From: Mycobacteroides immunogenum
GTDB taxonomy: Bacteria; Actinomycetota; Actinomycetes; Mycobacteriales; Mycobacteriaceae
Reading direction: 5' to 3'
DNA: 64,000 bases
Assembly: GCF_001605725.1 (NCBI RefSeq)
Contig: NZ_CP011530.1
Coordinates: 4,092,001-4,156,000, forward strand
The position numbers and the translations under genes were made by a program. The number at the start of each line of letters is the position of its first letter. The stretch's first letter is position 1. The notes below the pieces were generated by a model. That model saw only the letters and a list, made by a program, of their open reading frames with translations. It made no database searches and was not told the DNA's origin. This document shows, piece after piece, positions 28,605-37,593 of the stretch.

Positions 28605-29750
28605 TCAGTGCGAGTGCGCGGTGGCGGCGCGCTCCGCCAGGTTCTCCTCCACCTCATGCACCCACACACCATGGGCGTGCGTGGTGTCCACCTCGATCTC
28701 GAACCGTTCCGTCATATCGGGGGTTATATCGGCCAGATCCACGTAGAACTGCTCGTACCACCGGCGATGTTGGTACACCGCGCCGTCCTCTTGGGTGAGC
28801 AAGGGATTGTCGATCCGCGTCTTGTTCTTCCAGATCTCGACGTCCTCCAGAAATCCGTCGCCGAACGATCTGGCCATCGCCGCGGCGAGCTTGCGCGCGT
28901 TCTCGGGTGGTAGATCGGGCATCTCCTGGATGGCGACACCCCATTGCAGGACGAAGGAATCGTGCGTCACCGGATAGTGGCAATTGATGAGTGCCACTTC
29001 GACGGTGAACCCAGGGCCGAGATCGTTGTGAATCCAGTCGATCATGTACGCGGGGCCAAAATAGGTTGCCTCCGAGCGCACACCGGTTCCTTCCCAAAGC
29101 TTTTCAGGGTTGGGCACGTAGTCGGGCCGCGGCTTGGACTCCATGAACTGACTGGCGGTCTGCCCCTCGATGACATTCTTGAAATACGTGGGATAGGCGT
29201 GGTGAATATAGAAAAAGTGCGCCATGTCGACGTTATTGTCCACGATCTCCCGGCAGTGCGATCCCTCGATCAGAATCGAATTCCATTGCCAAGCAGACCA
29301 TTTGCCATCTTCATAGCCATCAATCGTGGGCGGGGCCAGTTCGGGTGGCGGCACGGAGCCCTCCGGGTCATGCCACACCAGGAGTTGACCGTTTACCTCC
29401 AGCGTGGGCCAGCTGCGGGTACGCGCGAGCTTCGGAGTGCGCTTGGCGTACGGCACCAGCGTGCATTTACCGTCACCGCCCCAGCGCCAATCGTGGAACG
29501 GACACGCCACACTGTCGGCCTTGATGGTGCCCTGCGAAAGATCGCCGCCCATATGGCGGCAATATCCGTCCAGCACCTTGACCTCTCCCTGCGAATCGGC
29601 GAACACCACCAGCTTGGTGCCGAATGCCTCGATACCGTGCGGCTGACCGTCATGGAACGTCTCTGCCAAACCCAGGCAGTGCCATCCCCGGGCAAATCTA
29701 TTCATCGGTGCGCCACTGTCGATTTCACGAATCGCATCGCCAGATCGCAT
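28605..29750 (-). CDS. KshA-like Rieske non-haem iron oxygenase
   Basis: This resembles the oxygenase component of 3-ketosteroid 9-alpha-hydroxylase. The Rieske 2Fe-2S ligands are in YCRHMGGDL and CPFHDWRWGG (near residues 55-80), and the mononuclear iron site is in VDMAHFFYIHH (near 170-180). The length of about 381 residues fits KshA. I prefer the ATG at 29750, which has AAAGGA upstream; an ATG at 29780 would add ten residues but has no ribosome site. It lies downstream of a FadD-like gene and a SnoaL-like gene in the same direction. The reductase partner (KshB) is not in the window. The substrate could be a steroid or another polycyclic compound, and several KshA paralogues with different side-chain preferences are known in actinobacteria. 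Confidence 0.82.
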   Translation of the reverse strand: MRSGDAIREIDSGAPMNRFARGWHCLGLAETFHDGQPHGIEAFGTKLVVFADSQGEVKVLDGYCRHMGGDLSQGTIKADSVACPFHDWRWGGDGKCTLVPYAKRTPKLARTRSWPTLEVNGQLLVWHDPEGSVPPPELAPPTIDGYEDGKWSAWQWNSILIEGSHCREIVDNNVDMAHFFYIHHAYPTYFKNVIEGQTASQFMESKPRPDYVPNPEKLWEGTGVRSEATYFGPAYMIDWIHNDLGPGFTVEVALINCHYPVTHDSFVLQWGVAIQEMPDLPPENARKLAAAMARSFGDGFLEDVEIWKNKTRIDNPLLTQEDGAVYQHRRWYEQFYVDLADITPDMTERFEIEVDTTHAHGVWVHEVEENLAERAATAHSH

Positions 29751-29788
29751 GGGGCTGTCCTTTCGCTGACCGGTTTCCATACTGCGCG

Positions 29789-31450
29789 CTACAGCAGCCG
29801 CTGTCGTCCATATGCGGTGAATTGAGCATCGAGTGCGGTTTTGTCATCCGGGCTCATTCGCCGGAAGATCGGGATGCCCCTGCCCTCCCCCCGGAAAACG
29901 AGTTCATCGGTATGCCAGCGCTGCTCCTGCAGCTCGCGCTTGAGCACCTTGTTGGAGCCGGTAACCGGCAGGTTGGCCGATACCCGCAAGAAGCGCGGAA
30001 TACCTTTGCTGCCCAAATCTTCCTGAGACGAGAGATATTCGGTGAACTCACCCACATCGAACGATTCCGGTTCGGCCACCTCGACGGCGGCCATCACCTG
30101 ATCCCCCGAACGCGCGTCGGGCACGGCGTACACCGCCGCCGCGATCACGAGGGGATGGCGCCGCAGCACCCGCTCGATGGTCAGTGCGGACATGTTCTCG
30201 CCATCGACCCGTATCCAGTCGCCACGACGGCCCGCGAAGTAGATGAAGCCCGCGGCATCCAGATAACCGAGATCGCCCGTCCAGTACCACCCGTTGCGGA
30301 TTCGGTCGGCATCGGCGCCGTCATTTTTGTAGTAGCCCTCGAAACCGCGCCGCCCCTTCTTGTCGACGATCTCGCCGACCGCCGCATCGGCGTTGAGTAC
30401 CCGCCCATGCTCATCGAAAACGGCTGCTGCACAGTCTTGTAACGTATCGGGGTCGACGATCGCCACCCCGTCGTGAGCGGGGCGCCCCAGCGCGCCCGGA
30501 GGCGCCCCCGCATCCAGCGCCACCGCTCCCCCGCCCTCACTGGAGCCATAGCCCTCGAAAAGATCCGCACCGAACCGTCTGCGGAACTCGGCCTGATCCT
30601 CGGGTGAGGCCTCCGTACCGAATCCGCGTACCAGCTGATTGTCGGCATCATCGGCCTGCTCGGGTGTGGCCAACAGGTAGCCCAGCGCCTTACCGACATA
30701 CGTGAAGAACGTGGCGGCGAAGAACCGGATATCGGCCAAGAAACGTGACGCCGAGAAGGTGGGCGTCAAACAGACGGTGGCACCGTTGGCCAGCGCCGGA
30801 GCCCACAATGCCATCAACGCGTTGCCATGGAACAGCGGCATACAGCAGTAGTCGACATCGGCGCGCACATGCCCGAACTTTTCGGTGGCCAAATACGCGA
30901 TCTGCGCCAGCCGTCCCTGGCTGCACTTCACCGCCTTGGAGGCTCCGGTGGTGCCGGAGGTGAACAGCAGCAGAAGCAACGAATCCGCACCCACATCACC
31001 GGAAGATGCTGCTGCGGTGCGATTCTGGTCAAGCTGCCGCCGGTATTCGGGGCTGTCGATGACCAGGAAACGATCGGCCGTCAGTCCCAAGTCGAGGCCC
31101 TGCAGCCGCCCCAGGTGCGCACCGTCGGTGACGATCAGCTGGCAATCGGTGTGACGGATCTCCTCGGCCATCTCCGCCTGCCCACGTGTCGGGTTGATGC
31201 CCACGATCGTGGCCCCGCTCAATGCGGCGCCGCCCAGCCAGAAGACGAAGTCGGGCACGTTCTCCAACAGCACACCGATGTGAAACGGCCCATCGATCCT
31301 CAGTTTCCGCGCCAGCGCACCCCGTGCGGCAGACTCGGCGACCACCTCGTCCCATGTCCAATCCTGGTCGCGAGTACGCAGCCCGGGATGGCTGTCGCCG
31401 ACGCGGTCCAAGAGCATGGCCGCGATATCGGCCCGGGGCGCAGTGGTCAT
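29789..31450 (-). CDS. Acyl-CoA synthetase, FadD17-like
   Basis: This is an AMP-forming acid:CoA ligase of about 553 residues, in the range of its family. The P-loop-like core TSGTTGASKAVK is near residue 172, and the GYGSSEGGG core near 320. The Y-W-T-G-D-L motif and the C-terminal lysine region (SNKVLKREL) are present. The ATG at 31450 overlaps the stop of the SnoaL-like gene as ATGA, so the two are translationally coupled. The sequence recalls mycobacterial FadD17, which has been linked to sterol-side-chain catabolism. Next to a KshA-like oxygenase, a role in activating a steroid-derived acid is plausible but unproven. A longer open frame extends upstream to 31702, but that part has no family similarity. 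Confidence 0.85.
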   Translation of the reverse strand: MTTAPRADIAAMLLDRVGDSHPGLRTRDQDWTWDEVVAESAARGALARKLRIDGPFHIGVLLENVPDFVFWLGGAALSGATIVGINPTRGQAEMAEEIRHTDCQLIVTDGAHLGRLQGLDLGLTADRFLVIDSPEYRRQLDQNRTAAASSGDVGADSLLLLLFTSGTTGASKAVKCSQGRLAQIAYLATEKFGHVRADVDYCCMPLFHGNALMALWAPALANGATVCLTPTFSASRFLADIRFFAATFFTYVGKALGYLLATPEQADDADNQLVRGFGTEASPEDQAEFRRRFGADLFEGYGSSEGGGAVALDAGAPPGALGRPAHDGVAIVDPDTLQDCAAAVFDEHGRVLNADAAVGEIVDKKGRRGFEGYYKNDGADADRIRNGWYWTGDLGYLDAAGFIYFAGRRGDWIRVDGENMSALTIERVLRRHPLVIAAAVYAVPDARSGDQVMAAVEVAEPESFDVGEFTEYLSSQEDLGSKGIPRFLRVSANLPVTGSNKVLKRELQEQRWHTDELVFRGEGRGIPIFRRMSPDDKTALDAQFTAYGRQRLL

Positions 31451-32004
31451 AGCGCCGATGATGCACCCAGCAGGTCCCGGTACTCCTGAGGCAGCTCCTC
31501 GGGTGTCAGCTTGGTGATGCTCACCGGACCCGAGTGGTACGAGTCCTCGCCCTCGATGAGACCGTCGGCATCGACGGGCCAGAGCACCAGCTGGCGGAAC
31601 ACCAAGAGGTAGTCGGCGCTGGGGTCCTCGATCGGGAATCCCATGCCCTGGGCCACCGCGCCCGGATAGATCTGCTTGAGAAATCCCTCGGTGACAACGC
31701 AATTGTCATCGACGAGAAGGCGATCCATCTCGAACTCCATGACGCTCATCCGCCCCCGCACCAGACCGGCGTAGTAGGTGCGGACCCCATCGCGGCCCTT
31801 GGGACCGAAATCCTGGCCGTCCATCCAGAAGTGATAGTTCGGATTCGCGCTCAACGTGTCGATCAACCCGTCGAGATCGGCATCGCGCTCCAGTTTCATG
31901 TGGTGCAGCACGGCACCGAGGACCATCCGGTGCCGCTCATTTGTCGTTGCGGCAAGCCGCTTTTCGACCAGTTCCCAGGTTCGTTCGGTGTCGATGACTG
32001 CCAT
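31447..32004 (-). CDS. SnoaL/NTF2-like domain protein
   Basis: The 185-residue protein has the NTF2-like fold pattern of the SnoaL-like family: an N-terminal helix pair (residues 1-45), a short HMKLERDADLDGLIDTL helix, and a beta-rich C-terminal half with YHFWMDGQDFGPKGRDGVRTYY. Members include ketosteroid isomerase-like enzymes and many uncharacterised proteins, so no reaction can be assigned. It is the first gene of an operon with the FadD and the Rieske oxygenase, and overlaps the FadD start by four bases. Two operator-like palindromes lie just upstream. Confidence 0.75.
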   Translation of the reverse strand: MAVIDTERTWELVEKRLAATTNERHRMVLGAVLHHMKLERDADLDGLIDTLSANPNYHFWMDGQDFGPKGRDGVRTYYAGLVRGRMSVMEFEMDRLLVDDNCVVTEGFLKQIYPGAVAQGMGFPIEDPSADYLLVFRQLVLWPVDADGLIEGEDSYHSGPVSITKLTPEELPQEYRDLLGASSAL

Positions 32005-32038
32005 GGATCCATGGTGTCGGCCAGCACCGGCGATGTCA

Positions 32039-32085
32039 TCCGACAGCTGTCGAGAATTACGTGCGCGACACCCGACAACTGTCGG
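32039..32085 (-). promoter_or_regulatory. Tandem palindromic operator candidates upstream of the SnoaL-fadD-Rieske operon
   Basis: Two related dyads lie in the 82-bp gap between the PucR-type gene and the SnoaL-like gene. CCGACAGCTGTCG is at 32040-32052, with a perfect 12-bp core. CCGACAACTGTCGG is at 32072-32085, with only the centre mismatched. Their centres are about 32 bp apart, roughly three helical turns, which suits cooperative binding by one protein. Confidence 0.65.
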
Positions 32086-32086
32086 T

Positions 32087-33109
32087 CTAGCCGCCGGCCA
32101 GCTCTGTGGTGGACAGCGATACGCGTCGCAGCATCAAGGCGAACGTGGCCAGGAATCGATCGATGGGGTCATCAAGGTTCCAGCCCATCAGCTGCTCTAC
32201 ATGCTGAATGCGTGCCGCGACGGTGCTGTGGTGCAGATGCAGTTCCGTGGCGGTGCGGCGCAGCGTGCCGTACTGGCAGAGCGCCTCCAAGGTGTCCACC
32301 TCGACGGCGCCGGCCGCGGTGGACGCGATCTGGTTGATCCGCACCACGTCGTCGATCTCACGTACGCGCTCTGCCGGGATGTCGGCCAGTACCTCTAGCA
32401 GGCTGAGCCGTTCATAGGCGATGGCACGCCGGCCGAAGCCCGTGGATGAGGCGAAGCGCAGCGCACGCTGCGCCTGACTCCAGGACACCGGAGCGTCGAT
32501 GACGGCGACGCTGGACCCGATCCCCAGCCACGGGCCCTGCGCCGAGTGCGGCGAGGCCGGGAACTCGCCGACGATCACGTCGTTCAGGTGATCCGACAGC
32601 GTTGTGGTGTTCCCGGTCCCCTGGCATACCAAGGCCCCGACCCGCCCGATGGTGACCGCCCTGATGGCCTGACCGGGTAATGCCTTGGCGAGAATCCGCC
32701 GCGCACTCGCCGGTGCGGAGATCGCCAGCACCCGCAGCTCACGCGTGGCGTCGAGCCCCAGAAGACGCGCCGCGCGCGCCCGCTCCTCGGGCTTCGCGTC
32801 TCCCGATAACAGCAGTTCGATCAGGGCAGGGTCGTCGATACGTAGCGAGGTAGTCCCCTGGGCGGGGGCCGCCCGGTTCAGCAGGTGACGCAGCCGGTGC
32901 AGCAGCAGCTCGTCGGTGGCCCGGGCCGGACCCTCCCGCTCCAGCCATACCGTGGGCTCCGCCGCATCGGACCACCGCACACCCACCGGGCATCCGGCCA
33001 GCTCCGCCGCCGCACGCAGCGCGGCCTCGGCATCCGCGGCGTCAAGACGGTCGAAATGGGACACGATCGTGAACACCTCGTCGGCATCCAGTGCAGGCTG
33101 TTTGTCCAT
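32087..33109 (-). CDS. PucR/CdaR-type helix-turn-helix transcriptional regulator
   Basis: The 340-residue protein has the architecture of PucR-family regulators: a variable N-terminal half, a GGDEF-like middle region (about 100-235), and a C-terminal helix-turn-helix at about 275-325 containing LRRTATELHLHHSTVAARI. The family controls purine, aromatic and lipid catabolism genes in actinobacteria. The gene lies directly upstream of the SnoaL-fadD-Rieske operon, on the same strand, with two palindromes in between, so that operon is its probable target. It diverges from accD5 across 107 bp. The ligand cannot be inferred. Confidence 0.82.
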   Translation of the reverse strand: MDKQPALDADEVFTIVSHFDRLDAADAEAALRAAAELAGCPVGVRWSDAAEPTVWLEREGPARATDELLLHRLRHLLNRAAPAQGTTSLRIDDPALIELLLSGDAKPEERARAARLLGLDATRELRVLAISAPASARRILAKALPGQAIRAVTIGRVGALVCQGTGNTTTLSDHLNDVIVGEFPASPHSAQGPWLGIGSSVAVIDAPVSWSQAQRALRFASSTGFGRRAIAYERLSLLEVLADIPAERVREIDDVVRINQIASTAAGAVEVDTLEALCQYGTLRRTATELHLHHSTVAARIQHVEQLMGWNLDDPIDRFLATFALMLRRVSLSTTELAGG

Positions 33110-33202
33110 CTCCTTCTATCTACCGCGATCGGTGGACATCTCTTCGTGAAAATTTCTGAGAACTCTCTAAGGCCCATGCGTGTTCTGCCGGGTGGCGCGC
33201 GA

Positions 33203-33208
33203 TAGCAT
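33203..33208 (+). promoter_or_regulatory. Candidate -10 (TAGCAT) for a leaderless accD5 transcript
   Basis: TAGCAT fits the mycobacterial TANNNT -10 pattern and ends eight bases before the accD5 ATG. I see no clear ribosome site, so transcription may start at the start codon itself. Confidence 0.4.
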
Positions 33209-33216
33209 CGGGACCC

Positions 33217-34827
33217 ATGACGACCACCGAGCCCGATATCCACACCACCGCGGGCAAGCTCGCCGATCTGCGTCGGCGCGCCGAAGAAACGCTTCACCCG
33301 GTCGGTGAGGCCGCTGTCGACAAGATCCACGCCAAGGGCAAGCTCACCGCCCGCGAGCGCATCTTCGCGCTGCTGGACGAGGGCTCGTTCGTGGAGCTGG
33401 ACGCGCTGGCCCGCCACCGCAGCACCAACTTCGGGCTGGAGTCCAAGCGCCCGCTCGGCGACGGTGTGGTGACCGGCTTCGGCACCATCGACGGCCGCGA
33501 CGTCTGCATCTTCAGCCAGGACGCGTCGGTGTTCGGCGGCAGCCTCGGCGAGGTCTACGGCGAGAAGATCGTCAAGGTGCAGCAGCTGGCCATCAAGACC
33601 GGCCGCCCGCTGATCGGCATCAACGACGGTGCCGGCGCCCGCATCCAGGAGGGCGTGGTCTCCCTCGGCCTGTACAGCCAGATCTTCCGCAACAACATCG
33701 TCGCCTCGGGCGTCATCCCGCAGATCTCGCTCATCATGGGTGCCGCCGCCGGTGGACACGTCTACTCCCCCGCGCTCACCGATTTCGTCGTCATGGTCGA
33801 CAAGACCAGCCAGATGTTCATCACCGGCCCCGACGTCATCAAGACCGTCACCGGCGAGGACGTCACCCAGGAGGAGCTGGGTGGCGCCCACACGCACGAG
33901 AGCAAGTCGGGCACCGTGCACTACGTCGCCTCCGGCGAGCAGGATGCGCTGGACTACGTCCGCGACCTGCTGAGCTACCTGCCCTCCAACAACGCCTCCG
34001 AGCCCCCGCGCCACCCGGGCCCCGAGCCCACCGACGGTGCGATCGAGGATCACCTGACCGACGAGGACGTCGAGCTGGACACGCTGATCCCGGACTCGCC
34101 CAACCAGCCGTACGACATGCACGAGGTCATCACCCGCATCCTCGACGAGGATGAGTTCCTCGAGGTGCAGCCGGGCTACGCGCAGAACATCATTGTCGGC
34201 TTCGGGCGCATCGACGGACGCAGCGTCGGCATTGTGGCCAACCAGCCCACCCAGTTCGCCGGCTGCCTGGACATCAACGCCTCGGAGAAGGCCGCGCGGT
34301 TCATCCGCACCTGCGACTGCTTCGGCATCCCGATCGTCACGCTGGTCGATGTGCCCGGCTTCCTGCCCGGCACCGAGCAGGAGTACAACGGCATCATCCG
34401 CCGCGGCGCCAAGCTGCTCTACGCCTACGGCGAGGCCACCGTTCCCAAGATCACTGTCATCACCCGTAAGGCCTACGGCGGTGCCTATTGCGTCATGGGT
34501 TCCAAGGACATGGGTGCCGACGTCAACGTCGCATGGCCCACCGCGCAGATCGCCGTGATGGGGGCGTCGGGTGCTGTGGGATTCGTATATCGCTCGCAGC
34601 TGTCCGAGGCCGCGAAGAACGGTGACGACGTGGACGCCCTGCGCCTTCAGCTGCAGGCCGAGTACGAGGACACCCTGGTGAACCCGTACGTCGCCGCCGA
34701 GCGCGGCTACGTCGACGCGGTCATCCCGCCGTCGCACACCCGCGGCTACATCGCCACCTCGCTGCGGCTGCTCGATCGCAAGATCGTGCGGCTCCCACCG
34801 AAGAAGCACGGAAACATTCCACTGTGA
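33217..34827 (+). CDS. accD5: Acyl-CoA (propionyl-CoA) carboxylase beta subunit AccD5
   Basis: This is the carboxyltransferase subunit that transfers CO2 from biotin to propionyl-CoA to give methylmalonyl-CoA, the extender for methyl-branched lipids. At 536 residues it is close to the usual family length. Both crotonase-like halves are present. The first has GARIQEGV and [16 protein letters not shown] (about 140-195). The second has [12 protein letters not shown] (about 375-390) and [17 protein letters not shown] (about 420-437). accE5 and maf follow, as in other mycobacteria, which confirms the AccD5 call over its paralogues. It should assemble with a biotinylated alpha subunit (AccA3) encoded elsewhere. 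Confidence 0.95.
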   Translation: MTTTEPDIHTTAGKLADLRRRAEETLHPVGEAAVDKIHAKGKLTARERIFALLDEGSFVELDALARHRSTNFGLESKRPLGDGVVTGFGTIDGRDVCIFSQDASVFGGSLGEVYGEKIVKVQQLAIKTGRPLIGINDGAGARIQEGVVSLGLYSQIFRNNIVASGVIPQISLIMGAAAGGHVYSPALTDFVVMVDKTSQMFITGPDVIKTVTGEDVTQEELGGAHTHESKSGTVHYVASGEQDALDYVRDLLSYLPSNNASEPPRHPGPEPTDGAIEDHLTDEDVELDTLIPDSPNQPYDMHEVITRILDEDEFLEVQPGYAQNIIVGFGRIDGRSVGIVANQPTQFAGCLDINASEKAARFIRTCDCFGIPIVTLVDVPGFLPGTEQEYNGIIRRGAKLLYAYGEATVPKITVITRKAYGGAYCVMGSKDMGADVNVAWPTAQIAVMGASGAVGFVYRSQLSEAAKNGDDVDALRLQLQAEYEDTLVNPYVAAERGYVDAVIPPSHTRGYIATSLRLLDRKIVRLPPKKHGNIPL

Positions 34828-35141
34828 GCGAGGAAGAGGTAACCGTGACTCAGGGCGACACCGAGACCGGCGAGACCGTAACTGCTGAAGCGAACCCCGG
34901 CGAGGAAGGCCGCGTCAAGGCCGCCGACATCCAGGTGCTCAGCGGCAACCCGACCGACGCGGAGATCGCGGCCTTGGTCGCAGCGCTCAGCGCGCTTGCG
35001 TCCACGGCCGAGGCCGCCGACCTGAGGCCCCGCAATCTTTGGGCCGAGCCGATCGACATGCTGCGTTACAGCCCATACAGCTGGCAGCGGGTCACCATGT
35101 TCGAGCGTGCGAAGCTCGCTCGCCCGCGGGGCACGTACTAG
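34824..35141 (+). CDS. accE5: Acyl-CoA carboxylase epsilon subunit AccE5
   Basis: This is the small accessory subunit that stabilises the AccA3-AccD5 complex. The N-terminal half is acidic and of low complexity. The conserved part, [21 protein letters not shown], starts around residue 35 and ends in a Trp- and Arg-rich tail. The GTG start overlaps the accD5 stop by four bases, indicating coupling. An alternative in-frame GTG at 34842 has a better GAGGAAGAGG ribosome site. Confidence 0.88.
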   Translation: MSEEEVTVTQGDTETGETVTAEANPGEEGRVKAADIQVLSGNPTDAEIAALVAALSALASTAEAADLRPRNLWAEPIDMLRYSPYSWQRVTMFERAKLARPRGTY

Positions 35142-35163
35142 ATCGCGGCCCGCAGGTCCTCGC

Positions 35164-36870
35164 GTGAGCGGCTCATCAGCATTCGTCCTCGCGTCGGCCT
35201 CCCCCGCCCGCGCGCGGATCTTGGAGCAGGCCGGGCTGAATCCGGTCATCATCGTGTCGCACGTCGACGAGCATCTCGTCATGGCGACACAGCCCGCGAG
35301 TACCCCGCCGCCGCGTGCGGTGGAGGTGCTGGCTTCGGCCAAGGCTTTTGATGTCGCGACAGCCCTGGCCGGCGAGGTGGCCGCCGACGCGGTGGTGTTG
35401 GGCTGCGATTCCATGCTGCTGCTCGACGGCACCTTGCAGGGCAAACCGGGCACCGTCGAGGAGGCGCGCCGCCGCTGGGGGCTGATGGCCGGGCGTAGCG
35501 CCGAGCTGCTCACCGGACACTGCCTGGTGCGGGTGATCGACGGCAAGCCCGTCGCCCGAGTCAGCGAGACACGTTCGACCACCGTGCGTTTCGGCACGCC
35601 CTCGGCCGAGGACCTGGAGGCATACCTTGCCACCGGCGAGCCACTCCAGGTGGCCGGGGCCTTCACGCTCGATGGCCTGGGCAGCTGGTTCATCGAAGGC
35701 ATCGATGGCGATCCGTCGAATGTGATCGGGGTCAGCGTGCCGTTGGTCGGCCGACTGCTGGACAAGCTGGGCGTACCGGCTTCGTCACTGTGGATACGCC
35801 ACGAAAAACATGTGCCGCCCAAGCCTTTTCACCCGGACACACCGATCGCCGCGGCACTACCACCACGTATGGTGCCGCTGTTCGACTCGCTGGCACTGAT
35901 CGGGCCGACCCAGCAGCAGGAATTCAAGGACGCTCAGGGTAATCCGATTCCGCATATGCCATCGGTCAACACCAGCTTCCAGATCGCCTGCAACAACGAC
36001 TCCTTCGACCTCGGCGTGCACACCAACCGCGGGGCTTGTCTGTGGACCGGCGATTACCTGAACACCGGCGACGGCATCCAGCTGATTCCCGTGGACCCGG
36101 CCAGCCCGTCGGTCGCGCTGGGCGGCCGCTCCAAACCTCTTGTGCTGCCTCAAGATGCCGCCCGCGGAGCTCGTCTCTTGCCGACCGGATCCGCGGAGCT
36201 GGCGCACCGTTCACTGCTGTTCGCCTCATGCATTCCGTCGCCCGGATGCAGCACCTTCGTGTCGGCCGATACCACGGTGTACGACGTGAGCGAGCCGGGA
36301 AAACCCTCCTATCGACCCATCGGCGTCCTGACCGGCATCTCGCAACCGAGCGGTGTCTCGGCACCCGGCCGACGGATGCTGGTGGCCGGCAACATCGGAA
36401 GCGGGCCCTGGGCACCGCGTTTCGCCTGGCTCACCCCACCGGCCGACGATCCGGCATTCCTGGACTCGTCGGCCTGGGAGAAGATCGGCGAGATCAAGGG
36501 CGGCGGCGATCGCGAAAACCAGTTGTTCGCCCTACCCGCAGGCGGTTTCGGGCTGCTCGACGCGAATGGGTCGGGCGATGCGCACATCGGGCTCAAACTG
36601 TTCCGGACTCCGCAGGAGCTGGTCACTGAGCCCATGACGGTGCTCATCCGCAACGACCCGTCCGACCCTCGGCCGGATGATCCGTTCATATCCCGCGATC
36701 CGCACAAGCTGCTGCAGCCGTACGGGCCGCAGGTCGTCAACATCACCATGAACCCCGACGGCACCCAAACGCTGTATTTCCTGGTGAGTCAATGGGTTAC
36801 CGATCCGACCCGCGCCTACCGAACCATCCTGTACTCGATAGTGCTGACACCGCAGTATCTGAGCATTTAG
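35164..36870 (+). CDS. maf: Maf-family nucleotide pyrophosphatase with an unusual ~360-residue C-terminal extension
   Basis: Residues 1 to about 205 match mycobacterial Maf, a nucleoside triphosphate pyrophosphatase acting on non-canonical nucleotides. Visible motifs are LASASPARA at the start, CDSMLLLDG near 85, GKPGT near 97 and the region around GDPSNVIG near 185. In M. tuberculosis the protein ends shortly after a terminal L-W. Here the frame continues without a stop for about 360 residues. The extension is rich in Pro, Gly and Asp and has features of an extracytoplasmic beta-propeller or lipase-like protein, for example FQIACNNDSFDLGVHTN, SCIPSPGCSTFVS and WVTDPTRAYRTILY. It has no signal peptide because it is fused internally. 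The GTG start at 35164 follows accE5 by 22 bases. The DNA near the junction (35795-35835) is less GC-rich, perhaps a former gene boundary. I do not recognise the second domain. Confidence 0.75.
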   Translation: MSGSSAFVLASASPARARILEQAGLNPVIIVSHVDEHLVMATQPASTPPPRAVEVLASAKAFDVATALAGEVAADAVVLGCDSMLLLDGTLQGKPGTVEEARRRWGLMAGRSAELLTGHCLVRVIDGKPVARVSETRSTTVRFGTPSAEDLEAYLATGEPLQVAGAFTLDGLGSWFIEGIDGDPSNVIGVSVPLVGRLLDKLGVPASSLWIRHEKHVPPKPFHPDTPIAAALPPRMVPLFDSLALIGPTQQQEFKDAQGNPIPHMPSVNTSFQIACNNDSFDLGVHTNRGACLWTGDYLNTGDGIQLIPVDPASPSVALGGRSKPLVLPQDAARGARLLPTGSAELAHRSLLFASCIPSPGCSTFVSADTTVYDVSEPGKPSYRPIGVLTGISQPSGVSAPGRRMLVAGNIGSGPWAPRFAWLTPPADDPAFLDSSAWEKIGEIKGGGDRENQLFALPAGGFGLLDANGSGDAHIGLKLFRTPQELVTEPMTVLIRNDPSDPRPDDPFISRDPHKLLQPYGPQVVNITMNPDGTQTLYFLVSQWVTDPTRAYRTILYSIVLTPQYLSI

Positions 36871-37523
36871 CCCTCACCGAACAATTCCGGGTGGCCGGCG
36901 GCATCACGCCAGTCCTGTGGTGTGCCCACCAATGCGAGCGCGCTACGCAGCATCGCCGCACGCACCGCCGCGCGGCCGCTCTGCGGGGTGGACAGATACC
37001 GATAGCAGCCCGCCTGCATGCTGGCCAACAACACCCCGAAGGTCTCGTCCGCAGGGGCGGGTCTTCCGCTTGAGACCAACGCCTGCCGCATGACTTCGAT
37101 AAGACGCCGCTCGTACCCGCTGCGCAACGAACGTGCCGGCGACGACGGGTCGTTTTGTTCGACATGGAAGACAAGCCAAGAGTCACGCCCGCGTTCCGCG
37201 GTCTCCAGGTAGACGTCCAGACCCGCGCTGACCTGTTCGATGAGGCTGCCATCGACATTCACCAGCGGCTCCCACTGGGCCAGCATCTGCCGCTGCCCCT
37301 CCGTGACCAGTGCCGTGATCGCCTCTGCCACACCGTCGAAGAATGCGTAGAAGGTGGGCTTGGACAGCTCCGCACGCTCGGCGATGCGCGCGACAGTGGT
37401 GCCCCGGTAGCCATGTTCGGCATAGATCGCACCGGTGGCCGCCAGGATGCGGGCACGGGTCTGGGCGCGCTGCTCCTCGGTCTGGGGCGGGCGCCCCCGG
37501 GACCGCCGGGCATTGACAGACAT
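36867..37523 (-). CDS. TetR-family transcriptional regulator
   Basis: A protein of 218 residues with an N-terminal TetR helix-turn-helix at about 25-70, including TTVARIAERAELSKPTFYAFF. The C-terminal ligand domain is specific to this subgroup. It diverges from a dienelactone hydrolase-methyltransferase pair. An 18-bp imperfect palindrome lies in the shared gap, so it probably represses those genes and itself. Its stop overlaps the stop of the convergent maf fusion gene. Confidence 0.88.
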   Translation of the reverse strand: MSVNARRSRGRPPQTEEQRAQTRARILAATGAIYAEHGYRGTTVARIAERAELSKPTFYAFFDGVAEAITALVTEGQRQMLAQWEPLVNVDGSLIEQVSAGLDVYLETAERGRDSWLVFHVEQNDPSSPARSLRSGYERRLIEVMRQALVSSGRPAPADETFGVLLASMQAGCYRYLSTPQSGRAAVRAAMLRSALALVGTPQDWRDAAGHPELFGEG

Positions 37524-37549
37524 CGCGCCGGAGCCTACCTTTCATTTAA

Positions 37550-37567
37550 TTTGACGTTAGCGTTAAA
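37550..37567. promoter_or_regulatory. Candidate TetR operator, imperfect palindrome TTTGACGTTAGCGTTAAA
   Basis: Seven of nine base pairs are symmetric around 37558/37559. It lies between the TetR gene and the divergent hydrolase gene, the usual place for an autoregulatory operator. Confidence 0.5.
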
Positions 37568-37593
37568 CAATTATGTCACGGAGGCCTGGCGGC

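Noticed and set aside
32878..34809. 643-codon minus-strand frame opposite accD5
   Set aside because: It is the antisense of accD5; the Val/Leu/Asp-rich translation without domains is the usual mirror of a highly biased gene.
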